Positions 1 through 7,072 of a DNA stretch of 11,793 bases are shown here, piece by piece (the stretch's first letter is position 1; every line of letters starts with the position of its first letter). Both the position numbers and the translations under genes were made by a program. The stretch spans positions 1 to 11,793 of the forward strand of contig DKOX01000018.1 of assembly GCA_002470925.1 (NCBI GenBank), written 5' to 3'. The DNA is from Opitutia bacterium UBA7350 (GTDB taxonomy: Bacteria > Verrucomicrobiota > Verrucomicrobiia > Opitutales > Coraliomargaritaceae). The notes beneath the pieces are model-generated. The model was not told the origin of the DNA and did no database searches. It saw nothing but the letters and a program-made list of their open reading frames with translations.

Positions 1-60
1 GTTGAAGGCGAGCCAGGAGAGTTCGCGGTTAAAGTAACGGTATGAGGCGGATGTTGGCAT
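1..60 (-). CDS. ppk1: Polyphosphate kinase 1, N-terminal fragment (cut by window edge)
   Basis: The reverse strand from position 60 reads ATG followed by 19 codons giving MPTSASYRYFNRELSWLAFN, and stays open to the window edge. The segment YFNRELSWLAFN matches the strongly conserved opening of Ppk1 (typically Y-[IF]-N-R-E-L-S-W-L-x-F-N). Ppk1 reversibly transfers the gamma phosphate of ATP to polyphosphate. The catalytic histidines lie far downstream and outside the window, so activity cannot be judged. The frame stays open for at least 60 bp before the ATG, but no in-frame ATG is seen there. No Shine-Dalgarno is visible (the preceding bases are T-rich). The porin gene at 194-1453 lies upstream on the same strand with a 133-bp gap, so co-transcription is possible but not shown. 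The identification rests on a short but diagnostic motif. Confidence 0.85.
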   Translation of the reverse strand, partial: MPTSASYRYFNRELSWLAFN

Positions 61-193
61 ACGAAAAAATTTAAGTGCTGGTGATGACGATAGGCGATCT
101 ACACTAGCGTTCGCTGCTTCTTTCTGAAAGCTAATAACTCTTTGCGAGGCGTTTTATTTCTAACCAGGGTGACGGTTTTACTCGCTTGGAATT
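61..193 (-). other. Intergenic gap between porin gene and ppk1
   Basis: This 133-bp gap holds no open reading frame of note. A small imperfect hairpin (GCTT/AAGC arms, 116-131) has no following T-run and is not a convincing terminator, so read-through from the porin gene into ppk1 is conceivable. I could not pick a clear promoter for ppk1. Confidence 0.4.
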
Positions 194-1453
194 TTAAAAA
201 AGGATGCGAAGGCTGGTGCCGAGAGTCCAGCCTTTGTAAAGGGTTTCGTTTCGCGAAGAAAGGGATTCCCACTCGATGCCGGAGACGAGCTTGAGGCGGT
301 CGCCATTAAAGTAGTAATTGTAACCGAGGTAAAAACTGTGATGCGTGTCGCCGCGACCGGAATTTAGGTCGAGGGTATCGGATTTAGCTTCGGCGAGACG
401 GGCGTAGCGGCTGTTGAGGCGGATGCCTTCCGGTTGATCGGAGTTCTGATACTGGTAACGGAAGACAAGTTTTTGTTGTGCGTCGACGAGGGTATACATT
501 GGCATAAGCACCAGTCCCCAGAAACGGCCCTCACGGGCGGTGTTGGACTGCGCGCCGTTGTCGCCAAAACCGAGGGTGGTGTGCATGGCCCAGGGGCCTT
601 TCTCCCAACGAGTCACGAAAGCGCTGGCCCATTCGTTGCCGTTGGCGAGGCGGTCTTCCTCCAACGCGGCGTCTTGGTAATAAAAGGAAAGCCAGAGGTC
701 GGAGCGGTCAAGCCCGGTTCGATTCCTGAGATCGCGCTCGTATGAAAGGTAATAGGTCAGGCTGTCTTCCCACCCGCCGATCCAGTCATGATAGGTGCCG
801 GAAAACAAGGCGAGATCGAGAGTTTGATTGCCGCGGGTGCCCTTCAGCCAGACTGCGAGGGGGTTGCCTTTTTCGCGGTCAGAAAGCCAGAGTTTGTTGG
901 AAAAAGGGGATCGTTCGAGGGTGTTGATGTGGGTGGCGGAACGCTGCCACTCGTCTGCCATGCGTCCGGAGCGGCGACCGTAGCCAAAGCTGAGGCGATC
1001 CCAGTGCTTTAATCCGAGTGCTTCCTTGGCATGGTAGGTGATGTTGGCGCTGCGAAAGGTTTCATGGCCGAATTGCCGATCCCCTCCGGAGTAGTTGTGC
1101 CGGTCGTTGGAAATTTGGCTGACCGCTTTGAAGCTGAAATGGTTGAGGAAGTCGCCCTGCGCACCGACCCAAAAACGGCGAATTTCCTCGGTTTGGGTGC
1201 GGAAGTCTTGATCGTGGCGGTCTTTCCCCTGGATCGAGCCGAATTGGTGCATGTAAGCGAGATAGAGCTTCAGCTTTTGGAAGGGCTGGGCATTGGGCTC
1301 ATCGTGGAGGGTGCCGAGTGTGCGCATCTGCTCCCGCCAATCGGCAGCGGGGCGGTTTGAGTCGGATGCGGCAGCCAAGCAAGGGAGATTTAGCAGCGTG
1401 CCGGTACAGAGAACCACAGCCAGTTTTAAAAAAGAGTCGCGGATGTCCTTCAT
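194..1453 (-). CDS. Outer-membrane porin, phosphate-selective porin O/P (OprO/OprP) type
   Basis: This 419-residue protein is probably a beta-barrel porin passing small anions across the outer membrane. Residues 1-29 form a signal peptide (basic start, hydrophobic core, LPCLAAA before SDS), with cleavage likely after A29. The C-terminus is LRILF, ending in phenylalanine as BAM-dependent barrels do. Three stretches resemble the porin O/P family: EEIRRFWVGAQGDFLNHFSF near 89-108 (family: RR.R.G..G..F.DF.FK), INTLERSPFS near 176-185 (family: an E-R-S segment after the barrel gate), and YLGYNYYFNGDRLKLVSGIE near 375-394 (family: G.NYY.N...K....Y). Alternating aromatic and polar residues through the body fit a barrel. 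The gene lies upstream of ppk1 on the same strand, which suggests but does not prove a link to phosphate. Substrate selectivity cannot be read from the sequence. No Shine-Dalgarno precedes the ATG. It could also be a general porin of the same fold. Confidence 0.72.
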   Translation of the reverse strand: MKDIRDSFLKLAVVLCTGTLLNLPCLAAASDSNRPAADWREQMRTLGTLHDEPNAQPFQKLKLYLAYMHQFGSIQGKDRHDQDFRTQTEEIRRFWVGAQGDFLNHFSFKAVSQISNDRHNYSGGDRQFGHETFRSANITYHAKEALGLKHWDRLSFGYGRRSGRMADEWQRSATHINTLERSPFSNKLWLSDREKGNPLAVWLKGTRGNQTLDLALFSGTYHDWIGGWEDSLTYYLSYERDLRNRTGLDRSDLWLSFYYQDAALEEDRLANGNEWASAFVTRWEKGPWAMHTTLGFGDNGAQSNTAREGRFWGLVLMPMYTLVDAQQKLVFRYQYQNSDQPEGIRLNSRYARLAEAKSDTLDLNSGRGDTHHSFYLGYNYYFNGDRLKLVSGIEWESLSSRNETLYKGWTLGTSLRILF

Positions 1454-1532
1454 GCGGGCAGCTTTGTATTTTGTTTTACAATATTACAATTATTTACGTA
1501 TATACGCGATTAGCTACTTTGATCCTCTTACT
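1454..1532. promoter_or_regulatory. AT-rich divergent intergenic region between porin and membrane-protein genes
   Basis: These 79 bp separate two divergently transcribed genes and must hold both promoters if each has its own. The stretch 1461-1505 is very AT-rich. On the plus strand a TACAAT at 1485-1490 resembles a -10 box, with TTGTAT at 1464-1469 as a poorly spaced (15 bp) -35. On the minus strand the same area gives TAATAT (1481-1486). These are weak matches and exact promoters are not established. Confidence 0.35.
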
Positions 1533-2480
1533 ATGACAAGAAAAGACTATTTCCTGACCGGGCTCTTTCAGCCGCACAGCGGCGAAATTGACACACTGCA
1601 GAAGCAGTTGCATTGGACCCTGCGAATTACGGTTGCCCTATGTTTTATTGGGCATGGTGCTTGGGGCTTGATTACGAAGTCCGGCTGGTTGCCTTTTTTC
1701 GCGTCGCAGGGTATTGAGCCGGCGATCGCGTGGAAGTTGCAGCCTTTGATCGGGGCCTTTGACATTCTGATGGCGGTGTTGTTGTTAGTGCAACCGCGAC
1801 GGATCATTCTGGTTTGGATGTTTTTATGGGCCTTGTGGACCGCGGCGCTGCGACCGCTGGCGGGGAATCTTGAAAAGGTGCAGGTAAACGGCGAATGGTT
1901 GGTTCAGCTGGCGACGGATTCCATGCGGGTGCCGAAAATGCAGACCTGGGAATTCTGGGAACGGGCCGGGAATTGGGGGCCTCCGTTTATGCTGCTGGTG
2001 ATGGGGGGCGTTTTTGTGGTGCGCTACAAGGATTTGTTGGGGGCGTATGTCGAGCCGCGCCTAAAGGAGAGCACCGTAGACACCTTGTTTTTTCTGCTGC
2101 GCACGACTCTGGCGCTGCTCTTGATTGGGCATGCGGGATTTGGTTTTGCGGTAGAGAAGGGCATGCTGATTGATCATTGGCAATCAATTGGGATCAATGC
2201 GGATGTCGGATTTATTCGAACCGTGGGCTGGGCTGAACTGGCGCTTGGTTTGACGGTTTTCTTGTTCCCAATTCGCTCCATCGTTTGGGTATGTTTGATT
2301 TGGAAACTCTTTACGGAATTCCTGTATGTGCCCGCCGATACTGCAAGCGGTATGGGCATCGCGAACATCCTGGAATGGATCGAACGCTGGGGCGACTACG
2401 GAGTGCCGCTCGCAATGCTCTACATTTTATCTTACCGCAAGGCGGCGGGCGGTACGGACAAGGAGATCAGCGCGCGCTGA
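1533..2480 (+). CDS. Polytopic inner-membrane protein with two tandem four-helix units (DoxX-like)
   Basis: This 315-residue protein is clearly an integral membrane protein of about eight helices. The start is set at MTRKDYFLTG because the in-frame extension upstream runs back through the porin gene. Its two halves are repeats. LRITVALCFIGHGAWGL (30-46) matches LRTTLALLLIGHAGFGF (189-205). Both are followed about 15 residues later by SQGI/QSIGI, then two hydrophobic helices, then WERAGNWGPPFML (142-154) against IERWGDYGVPLAM (283-295). The first half carries a longer loop (about 110-138). The unit, with an LR..x..GH motif in the first helix, resembles the four-helix DoxX/DoxD-like superfamily, but I assign this only tentatively and claim no function. 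Its 3' end overlaps the convergent htpG by 14 bp. No Shine-Dalgarno is seen. Confidence 0.8.
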   Translation: MTRKDYFLTGLFQPHSGEIDTLQKQLHWTLRITVALCFIGHGAWGLITKSGWLPFFASQGIEPAIAWKLQPLIGAFDILMAVLLLVQPRRIILVWMFLWALWTAALRPLAGNLEKVQVNGEWLVQLATDSMRVPKMQTWEFWERAGNWGPPFMLLVMGGVFVVRYKDLLGAYVEPRLKESTVDTLFFLLRTTLALLLIGHAGFGFAVEKGMLIDHWQSIGINADVGFIRTVGWAELALGLTVFLFPIRSIVWVCLIWKLFTEFLYVPADTASGMGIANILEWIERWGDYGVPLAMLYILSYRKAAGGTDKEISAR

Positions 2481-4338
2481 GTTTTTCCATGAGTTCGTAG
2501 TTGCGCTGTAGCATGGTGGCGGGATCTTCAATGAGACCGGCGGCCATACGGGCGTTGTCGTAAATTTGATGGCTGATGAGCTTGGCGAGCCCGGCATCAT
2601 GCTCGCGCAGGGCGGCGAGGTTTTTGACGAGCGGGTGGCGGGGGTTGACTTGGAGCTTGGAAGGGGGTTCCGCGCCCATCATGCCGCCATCCTGTTGCAT
2701 GGCCTTCATCATCTTCCGCATTTGGGCGGTCATCATTTTGTCGCTGTTTACAATCATAGCAGGGCTGCCGACGAGGCGGTCGCTGGCCTTGACCTCGCTC
2801 ACCGCTTCTCCGAGTGCTTCCTTGATGAATTGACAGAGGGCGTCACTGTCTTCGCTGGCAAGGGCCTCGGCTTTGTCGGTTTCCGTTTCGGGTGCAATGG
2901 CATCGAGGTCGATTTCATCGCTGTCTGCGGAGACAAAGTTTTTCTCTTCAAAACTGCGGGCGTGGTTGGTGACAAATTCATCGACCGGCTCGAGCATGTA
3001 GAGGACTTCAATGTTGCGCGCCTTGAAGGCTTCCAGGTAGGGACCGTTTTCGATGCTCTCGCGGGTGGGTCCGGAGAGGAAGAAAATTTCCTTTTGGTTC
3101 TCGGGGGCGCGACTGAGGTAGTCGGCGAGGCTGGTGGTTTGTCCGGCTTCGGTGTAGGAGGATTCGTAGCGAAGGAGCTTGAGGAGTTGGTCGCGATGGG
3201 TGAAGTCGGTGGTAACGCCTTCCTTGAGGAAGAGTCCGAACTTATTCCAGAAGTCATGGTAGGTTTCGGGCTCTTTGGCGGCCTTGTCCTCGAGGAGCTT
3301 GAGGAAACGTTTGGTGATGACTTTGTTGAGTTTCTGGATGAGGGAAGAATCCTGCATGGATTCGCGCGAAATATTGAGGGGGAGATCGGCGCTGTCGACG
3401 ACCCCGCGGAGGAAGCGGAGCCAATCGGGGAGGAGGTTTTTGGGCTCGCTGTCGATGAGAACCTTGCGGCAGTAGAGCGCAACGCCGGGTTCCATGCGGC
3501 CAAAGCCGAAGCCTTCCATATTTTCGGTGGGCGCAAAGAGGAGGGTATTGATCTCGAGGGGCGCGTCAGCAGAGAAATGAAGCCAGAAGCGGGGCTCGTC
3601 GAAGGCCTTGGCCTGGAATTTGTAGAACTCTTTGTATTCCTCCTCGGTGATATCGTTTTTGTTTTTGAGCCAGAGGGCTTGAACGGTCTTGAGCGCTTCG
3701 CCTGCGACCTTGATCGGAAATTGCACGAAGGCGGAATAATTATTGATGATGCCCTCCAGGCGGTCTTTTTTGGCGAACTCTTTGAATTCCTCCTTGAGGT
3801 GAAGGACGATACGGGTGCCGCGACGTTCGCCCTCCGCGGCTTGAATCTCGTAGGCTCCGGACCCATCGCTCGACCAGCAGAGGCATTCGCCTTCAGCGCG
3901 CCAGGTGCGGGTATATACCTCGACCTTTTCGGCTACCATGAAGGCGGAGTAAAACCCGACGCCGAATTGACCGATGAGGTTTTCATTGCGCTCGCCGCTT
4001 TCCTTCAGGGCATTGAGAAAAGCTTTTGAACCGGAGTGTGCGATGGTGCCGAGGTTTTCAATTAATTCCTCGCGAGTCATCCCGATGCCAAAATCCTGGA
4101 TGGTAATTTGTCCCGCTTCTTCGTTGCTGCTAACCTGAATCTCTAGTTCGAGGTCGGCATCGAAGATTTCTTTTTCGGTGATCTGGGTATGACGCAGTTT
4201 TTCGCTGGCGTCCGAAGCGTTGGAGATCAATTCACGGACGAAGATCTCTTTGTCGGTGTAGAGAGAGTGAACAACAATGTCGAGGACTTGCTTGACCTCG
4301 GCTTGGAATTCATGGCGTTCAGGATTGCTGGTTTTCAT
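2467..4338 (-). CDS. htpG: Molecular chaperone HtpG (bacterial Hsp90)
   Basis: This is an ATP-dependent cytosolic chaperone acting as a dimer on partly folded client proteins, often with the DnaK system. The 623 residues match the family length (E. coli 624). The N-terminal GHKL ATPase domain shows FQAEVKQVLD (11-20), ELISNASDA with catalytic E36 and Mg-binding N40, the D-x-G-I-G-M motif (82-87; the usual Asn is Phe here, DFGIGM) and the lid/P-loop-like GQFGVGFYS (123-131). The middle domain has DLPLNISRE, containing the conserved arginine that contacts the ATP gamma phosphate. SGPTRESIENGPYLEAFKAR and EVLYMLEPVDEF follow in the later middle domain, and a methionine-rich C-terminal dimerisation domain ends the protein. 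There is no MEEVD tail, as expected for bacteria. It ends inside the convergent membrane-protein gene (14-bp overlap) and is divergent from the response-regulator gene. No CIRCE-type operator is visible upstream. Confidence 0.98.
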   Translation of the reverse strand: MKTSNPERHEFQAEVKQVLDIVVHSLYTDKEIFVRELISNASDASEKLRHTQITEKEIFDADLELEIQVSSNEEAGQITIQDFGIGMTREELIENLGTIAHSGSKAFLNALKESGERNENLIGQFGVGFYSAFMVAEKVEVYTRTWRAEGECLCWSSDGSGAYEIQAAEGERRGTRIVLHLKEEFKEFAKKDRLEGIINNYSAFVQFPIKVAGEALKTVQALWLKNKNDITEEEYKEFYKFQAKAFDEPRFWLHFSADAPLEINTLLFAPTENMEGFGFGRMEPGVALYCRKVLIDSEPKNLLPDWLRFLRGVVDSADLPLNISRESMQDSSLIQKLNKVITKRFLKLLEDKAAKEPETYHDFWNKFGLFLKEGVTTDFTHRDQLLKLLRYESSYTEAGQTTSLADYLSRAPENQKEIFFLSGPTRESIENGPYLEAFKARNIEVLYMLEPVDEFVTNHARSFEEKNFVSADSDEIDLDAIAPETETDKAEALASEDSDALCQFIKEALGEAVSEVKASDRLVGSPAMIVNSDKMMTAQMRKMMKAMQQDGGMMGAEPPSKLQVNPRHPLVKNLAALREHDAGLAKLISHQIYDNARMAAGLIEDPATMLQRNYELMEKLSAR

Positions 4339-4373
4339 GGCTTTCTTGTGGCGTGAAAAATTTAAAGCCGTGG

Positions 4374-4402
4374 AAGATAGAGCAGGCTTGCAAAAAAATC
4401 AA
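4374..4402 (-). promoter_or_regulatory. Candidate sigma70-type promoter of htpG
   Basis: On the minus strand TTGATT (plus positions 4397-4402) and TATCTT (4374-4379) are separated by exactly 17 bp. This places transcription start roughly 30 bases before the htpG ATG. Both hexamers match four to five of six consensus bases. It does not look like a heat-shock sigma32 promoter. This is a pattern match only. Confidence 0.35.
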
Positions 4403-4422
4403 GGGCGCGTCCGAGGTAATAT

Positions 4423-5856
4423 ATGACAAAATGTTTCACATTAAAAATATCCTTGCGGCCTGCCGGGGCTGTGCCTTTATGTCTCATTATGCCGGCATCC
4501 ATCCTGATAGTCGATGATGAGCGCAACACGCGCGAGGGTCTTAGTACCGCCCTCGAAGGGGAGTATGATGTATTTTTGGCATCCAGTGCGGACGAGGCGT
4601 TTAATTTGATGGAGGCGCAGTCATTTGAGGTGGTGCTAACGGATTTGCGGATGGCGGGGAAGTCGGGCCTTAAAGTGATCGATCATTGCCTTGAGCAGCC
4701 CAGCCGCCCCATTGCAATCATGATGACGGCTTACGGCAATGTAGAGACCGCGGTGGAGGCGATGCGTCGGGGTGCCTTTGATTTTCTCACAAAGCCACTG
4801 AACTTGGAGAAGCTGGAAATTTTGATCAAGCGCGCCTTGCAATCACGCAAACTGGAGGAAGAAAATGTGGTGCTGCATGAGCGCTTGGATCAAAGATACA
4901 GTTTTGATGGGATCGTAGGAAATTCACCGGGGCTGACGCAGGTTTTGGAGACGGTTAAACTGGTAGCGCCGTCGCGTGCGACCGTCTTACTGGAGGGCGA
5001 AACCGGTACGGGCAAGGAATTGATCGCGCAAGCGATTCATCAAAACAGCGATCGGGCGCGGAAGCCATTTGTCCCGGTGCACTGCGCGGCCTTGGCGGTG
5101 AATTTATTGGAGAGTGAACTTTTCGGGCATGAGAAGGGTGCGTTTACGGGAGCGAGCGAGCGTCGGATGGGACGATTTGAGGTCGCGGACGGGGGGACGC
5201 TTTTTCTGGATGAGATCGGTGAGATCGATGCCTCCACGCAGGTTAAACTGTTGCGTTTTCTTGAGACGCGACGTTTTGAGCGCTTGGGTAGTTCGAAGCC
5301 GATCGATGTGGACGTGCGCTTGGTTTGCGCCACCAATCGCAATTTGGCAGCAATGGTAAAGAGCGGCGAATTCCGGGAGGATTTATTGTATCGCTTGAAT
5401 GTGGTTACGATCCCACTGCCGCCATTGCGGGAACGGGTGGAAGACTTGATGACCTTGTTGCGGCACTATACGGAACAGTTCAGCAAGGAGAATGGAGTGG
5501 AGACGGTTGAAATAAGCGAGGGTGCGCTGAAGCTTTTGCAAGCCTATCCCTGGCCTGGTAACATTCGTGAGTTGAGAAATTTCTGCGAGAACGTCGTCAT
5601 TTTAAAACGAGGAAGCAAGGTGAATGAATATGATCTCGAGGAAAAATATCACCGGTCTGCGAGCGGCGAAGATGTGGAAGGTACTACTCCAAAAGCAGCA
5701 AGCCCAAGCTTAAGCAAAGAGGAGAACGAGAAACGGCTGTTGCGAAGCGCCCTTATTAAGGCAAATGGAAATCGCACCAAGGCCGCTGAATTAATGGGAA
5801 TCAGTCGGCGCACCCTGCACCGCAAATTGGCGCAATGGCCTGAACTGGACCCTTGA
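4423..5856 (+). CDS. Sigma54-dependent response regulator, NtrC/AtoC family
   Basis: A two-component transcription activator: phosphorylation of the receiver would let the AAA+ domain hydrolyse ATP and open sigma54-RNA polymerase promoters. Numbering from the second Met (position 4489, 455 aa): receiver with acidic pair D9-D10, phospho-acceptor D52 (VVLTDLRM) and K102 (FLTKP). The AAA+ domain has Walker A GETGTGKE (170-177), the sigma54-contact loop GAFTGA (217-222), Walker B GGTLFLDEIGE (235-245) and the sensor segment PWPGNIRELRN. A Fis-type helix-turn-helix lies near 427-447 (NRTKAAELMGISRRTLHRKL). Start is uncertain: the ATG at 4423 has GAGG six bases upstream but adds 22 atypical residues, whereas the Met at 4489 gives the usual family start (MPASILIVDD) without a Shine-Dalgarno. 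No histidine kinase is adjacent, so it is an orphan here, and its targets are unknown. Divergent from htpG. Confidence 0.95.
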   Translation: MTKCFTLKISLRPAGAVPLCLIMPASILIVDDERNTREGLSTALEGEYDVFLASSADEAFNLMEAQSFEVVLTDLRMAGKSGLKVIDHCLEQPSRPIAIMMTAYGNVETAVEAMRRGAFDFLTKPLNLEKLEILIKRALQSRKLEEENVVLHERLDQRYSFDGIVGNSPGLTQVLETVKLVAPSRATVLLEGETGTGKELIAQAIHQNSDRARKPFVPVHCAALAVNLLESELFGHEKGAFTGASERRMGRFEVADGGTLFLDEIGEIDASTQVKLLRFLETRRFERLGSSKPIDVDVRLVCATNRNLAAMVKSGEFREDLLYRLNVVTIPLPPLRERVEDLMTLLRHYTEQFSKENGVETVEISEGALKLLQAYPWPGNIRELRNFCENVVILKRGSKVNEYDLEEKYHRSASGEDVEGTTPKAASPSLSKEENEKRLLRSALIKANGNRTKAAELMGISRRTLHRKLAQWPELDP

Positions 5857-5877
5857 TCGCCTGTAGGACAAAGAAGT

Positions 5878-5905
5878 TTGACTCAATTAAATCTATAGGT
5901 AGTAA
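5878..5905 (+). promoter_or_regulatory. Weak candidate promoter of the PstS-like gene
   Basis: TTGACT (5878-5883) is a good -35 match. With 16-bp spacing the -10 would be TAGTAA (5900-5905), only a partial match. No terminator separates this gene from the response-regulator gene 73 bp upstream, so read-through is also possible. No pho-box-like direct repeat was recognised. Confidence 0.22.
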
Positions 5906-5929
5906 CTTTTAAATATCATAAGCTTAAGT

Positions 5930-6808
5930 ATGAAGATTTCGCGTATTCTTAGACTTTTGGGTAGTCTTTCCCTCATTTCACTATGCGGTGGTGAGGAATT
6001 CCGCATCTCGGTTTCCGATTTAATGGCTGATTCTCTCGAAAAGCACCTCACCGAGTTAGCAGGCCAGAATTCCTTTGGAATTACCTTCACTCAGGAGGGC
6101 AGCTTGCCCGCGCTTGAACGCCTTGCTTCCGATGAATCGGACATCGTGGTTATTGCGATTCCGGATGGTCACGCGATGCCGGATGCAACACGGTATGCAG
6201 TTTATCCCTTGGCTTATCTCATTGCGGCGATTGTAGTGAATGATGACAACCCTCTTGAGGAAGTCACGATCTCTCAGTTGGGTGGTATTTTTGGCAGCAA
6301 TGAAATCTTGGATTACAAAACATGGGGTGAGTTGGGTCTCAGCGGTTGGACGGGGCGCAGTATCAAAGTAATTGCTGCTCAGGCAGATAACAGTATATCA
6401 AATGAGATTTTCAAATATACCGCGCTTAATTCAAAGAGCTTTAAAAGCGCGGTTAATCTGGTTGATATCACTTCCGCAGAAAAAGCGATTGCCAGTGACG
6501 TGAGCTGTATTGGTTTGCTTTCCAGAAAAGGTGATGCGAGCCAAACAAAGACCTTGATGATATCATCAGACGAAAGTTTGCCGGCATATGGCCCGTCGGT
6601 CGACAACGTTCATTACGGCGATTACCCGCTTCGTTTGCCCTTCTATGTGGTTTTTGAAATCGCCAACAAGAAGCGGATCAAACCCATTCTGAGCTATCTA
6701 TTGAGTGAGAATTGCTCCAAGCTTCTTGGAGAGAGCGGCTTTTATGTCTTGCCTGAGACCGTTCGTGGTCAGTTTTCCTTCGAGTTAAATATGACCCGAT
6801 CAGAATAA
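5930..6808 (+). CDS. Periplasmic PstS-like substrate-binding protein
   Basis: This 292-residue exported protein resembles the PstS-like periplasmic binding domain. Residues 1-21 form a signal peptide (MKISR, then a Leu/Ser-rich core, then SLCGG). The cysteine lacks a proper lipobox (Leu sits at -1), so it is probably soluble rather than a lipoprotein. Family-like segments are EGSLPALERLASDESDIVV (56-74; family: G-S-...-G-x-a-D), AAIVVNDDNPLEEVTISQLG (99-118) then GIFG and W.ELGLSG (family: VN..NP...L...L..IF.G....W..lG), YPLRLPFYVVFE (232-243; family: YP..R..Y) and SGFYVLP (269-275). Whether it binds phosphate is unproven: the classic phosphate-contacting serines cannot be confirmed by eye. 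No pstC, pstA, pstB or phoU is adjacent. It might serve a distant Pst system or act as a sensor or adhesin-type relative. Confidence 0.72.
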   Translation: MKISRILRLLGSLSLISLCGGEEFRISVSDLMADSLEKHLTELAGQNSFGITFTQEGSLPALERLASDESDIVVIAIPDGHAMPDATRYAVYPLAYLIAAIVVNDDNPLEEVTISQLGGIFGSNEILDYKTWGELGLSGWTGRSIKVIAAQADNSISNEIFKYTALNSKSFKSAVNLVDITSAEKAIASDVSCIGLLSRKGDASQTKTLMISSDESLPAYGPSVDNVHYGDYPLRLPFYVVFEIANKKRIKPILSYLLSENCSKLLGESGFYVLPETVRGQFSFELNMTRSE

Positions 6809-6826
6809 ATAACGGGAAAAATCGCG

Positions 6827-6857
6827 TTGACAGCCAAGCAAGGGCAAGTCAGTTAAT
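6827..6857 (+). promoter_or_regulatory. Candidate promoter of tRNA-Gly
   Basis: A perfect -35 consensus TTGACA (6827-6832) is followed after 19 bp by GTTAAT (6852-6857, four of six to TATAAT). The tRNA begins 12 bases after this -10, a sensible leader length. The spacing is slightly long. Confidence 0.45.
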
Positions 6858-6867
6858 AAAGGTTCAT

Positions 6868-6950
<83 letters not shown>

Positions 6951-6980
6951 AAGCCCCCGTGGATTTGATCCCGGGGGCTT
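6951..6980 (+). terminator. Inverted repeat after tRNA-Gly, probable terminator
   Basis: AAGCCCCCG (6951-6959) and CGGGGGCTT (6972-6980) are perfect 9-bp arms around a 12-base loop. A run of five T precedes the stem and ATTTAT follows it. The GC-rich stem directly after a tRNA fits an intrinsic terminator, although the trailing T-run is weak. Confidence 0.6.
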
Positions 6981-7072
6981 ATTTATGAATTCGCGGGCTT
7001 CCCGGCGGAAGCTTTCTGCGCTTCCGGCTTGGCAAGCTGACCTCATCGGGCAAGCTATGCATTTGACTTGTT
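6981..7072 (+). other. Leader region of hemN
   Basis: This 92-bp stretch contains a perfect small hairpin, GCTTCC (6995-7000), CGGC loop, GGAAGC (7005-7010), followed by TTTCTG. No convincing promoter was found: TTGGCA at 7029 has no properly spaced -10. No FNR-type TTGAT-N4-ATCAA site is present, although hemN genes are often oxygen-regulated. Confidence 0.3.

Noticed and set aside
1293..1532. N-terminal extension of the duplicated membrane protein
   Set aside because: The extension runs through the 5' part of the divergent porin gene and through AT-rich promoter-like DNA. The first helix-bearing repeat begins shortly after the Met at 1533.
2799..3866. Minus-strand frame of 355 codons inside htpG
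   Set aside because: It is an out-of-frame Ser/Pro/Arg/Lys-rich translation of htpG itself, with no domain.
2566..4029. Long plus-strand open frame (487 codons) opposite htpG
   Set aside because: It lies entirely antisense to htpG, whose family motifs are unmistakable. The translated product has no recognisable domain and its composition is a mirror of the htpG codons.
4339..4422. Search for CIRCE or sigma32-type heat-shock signals before htpG
   Set aside because: No TTAGCACTC-N9-GAGTGCTAA dyad and no good sigma32 hexamers were found.
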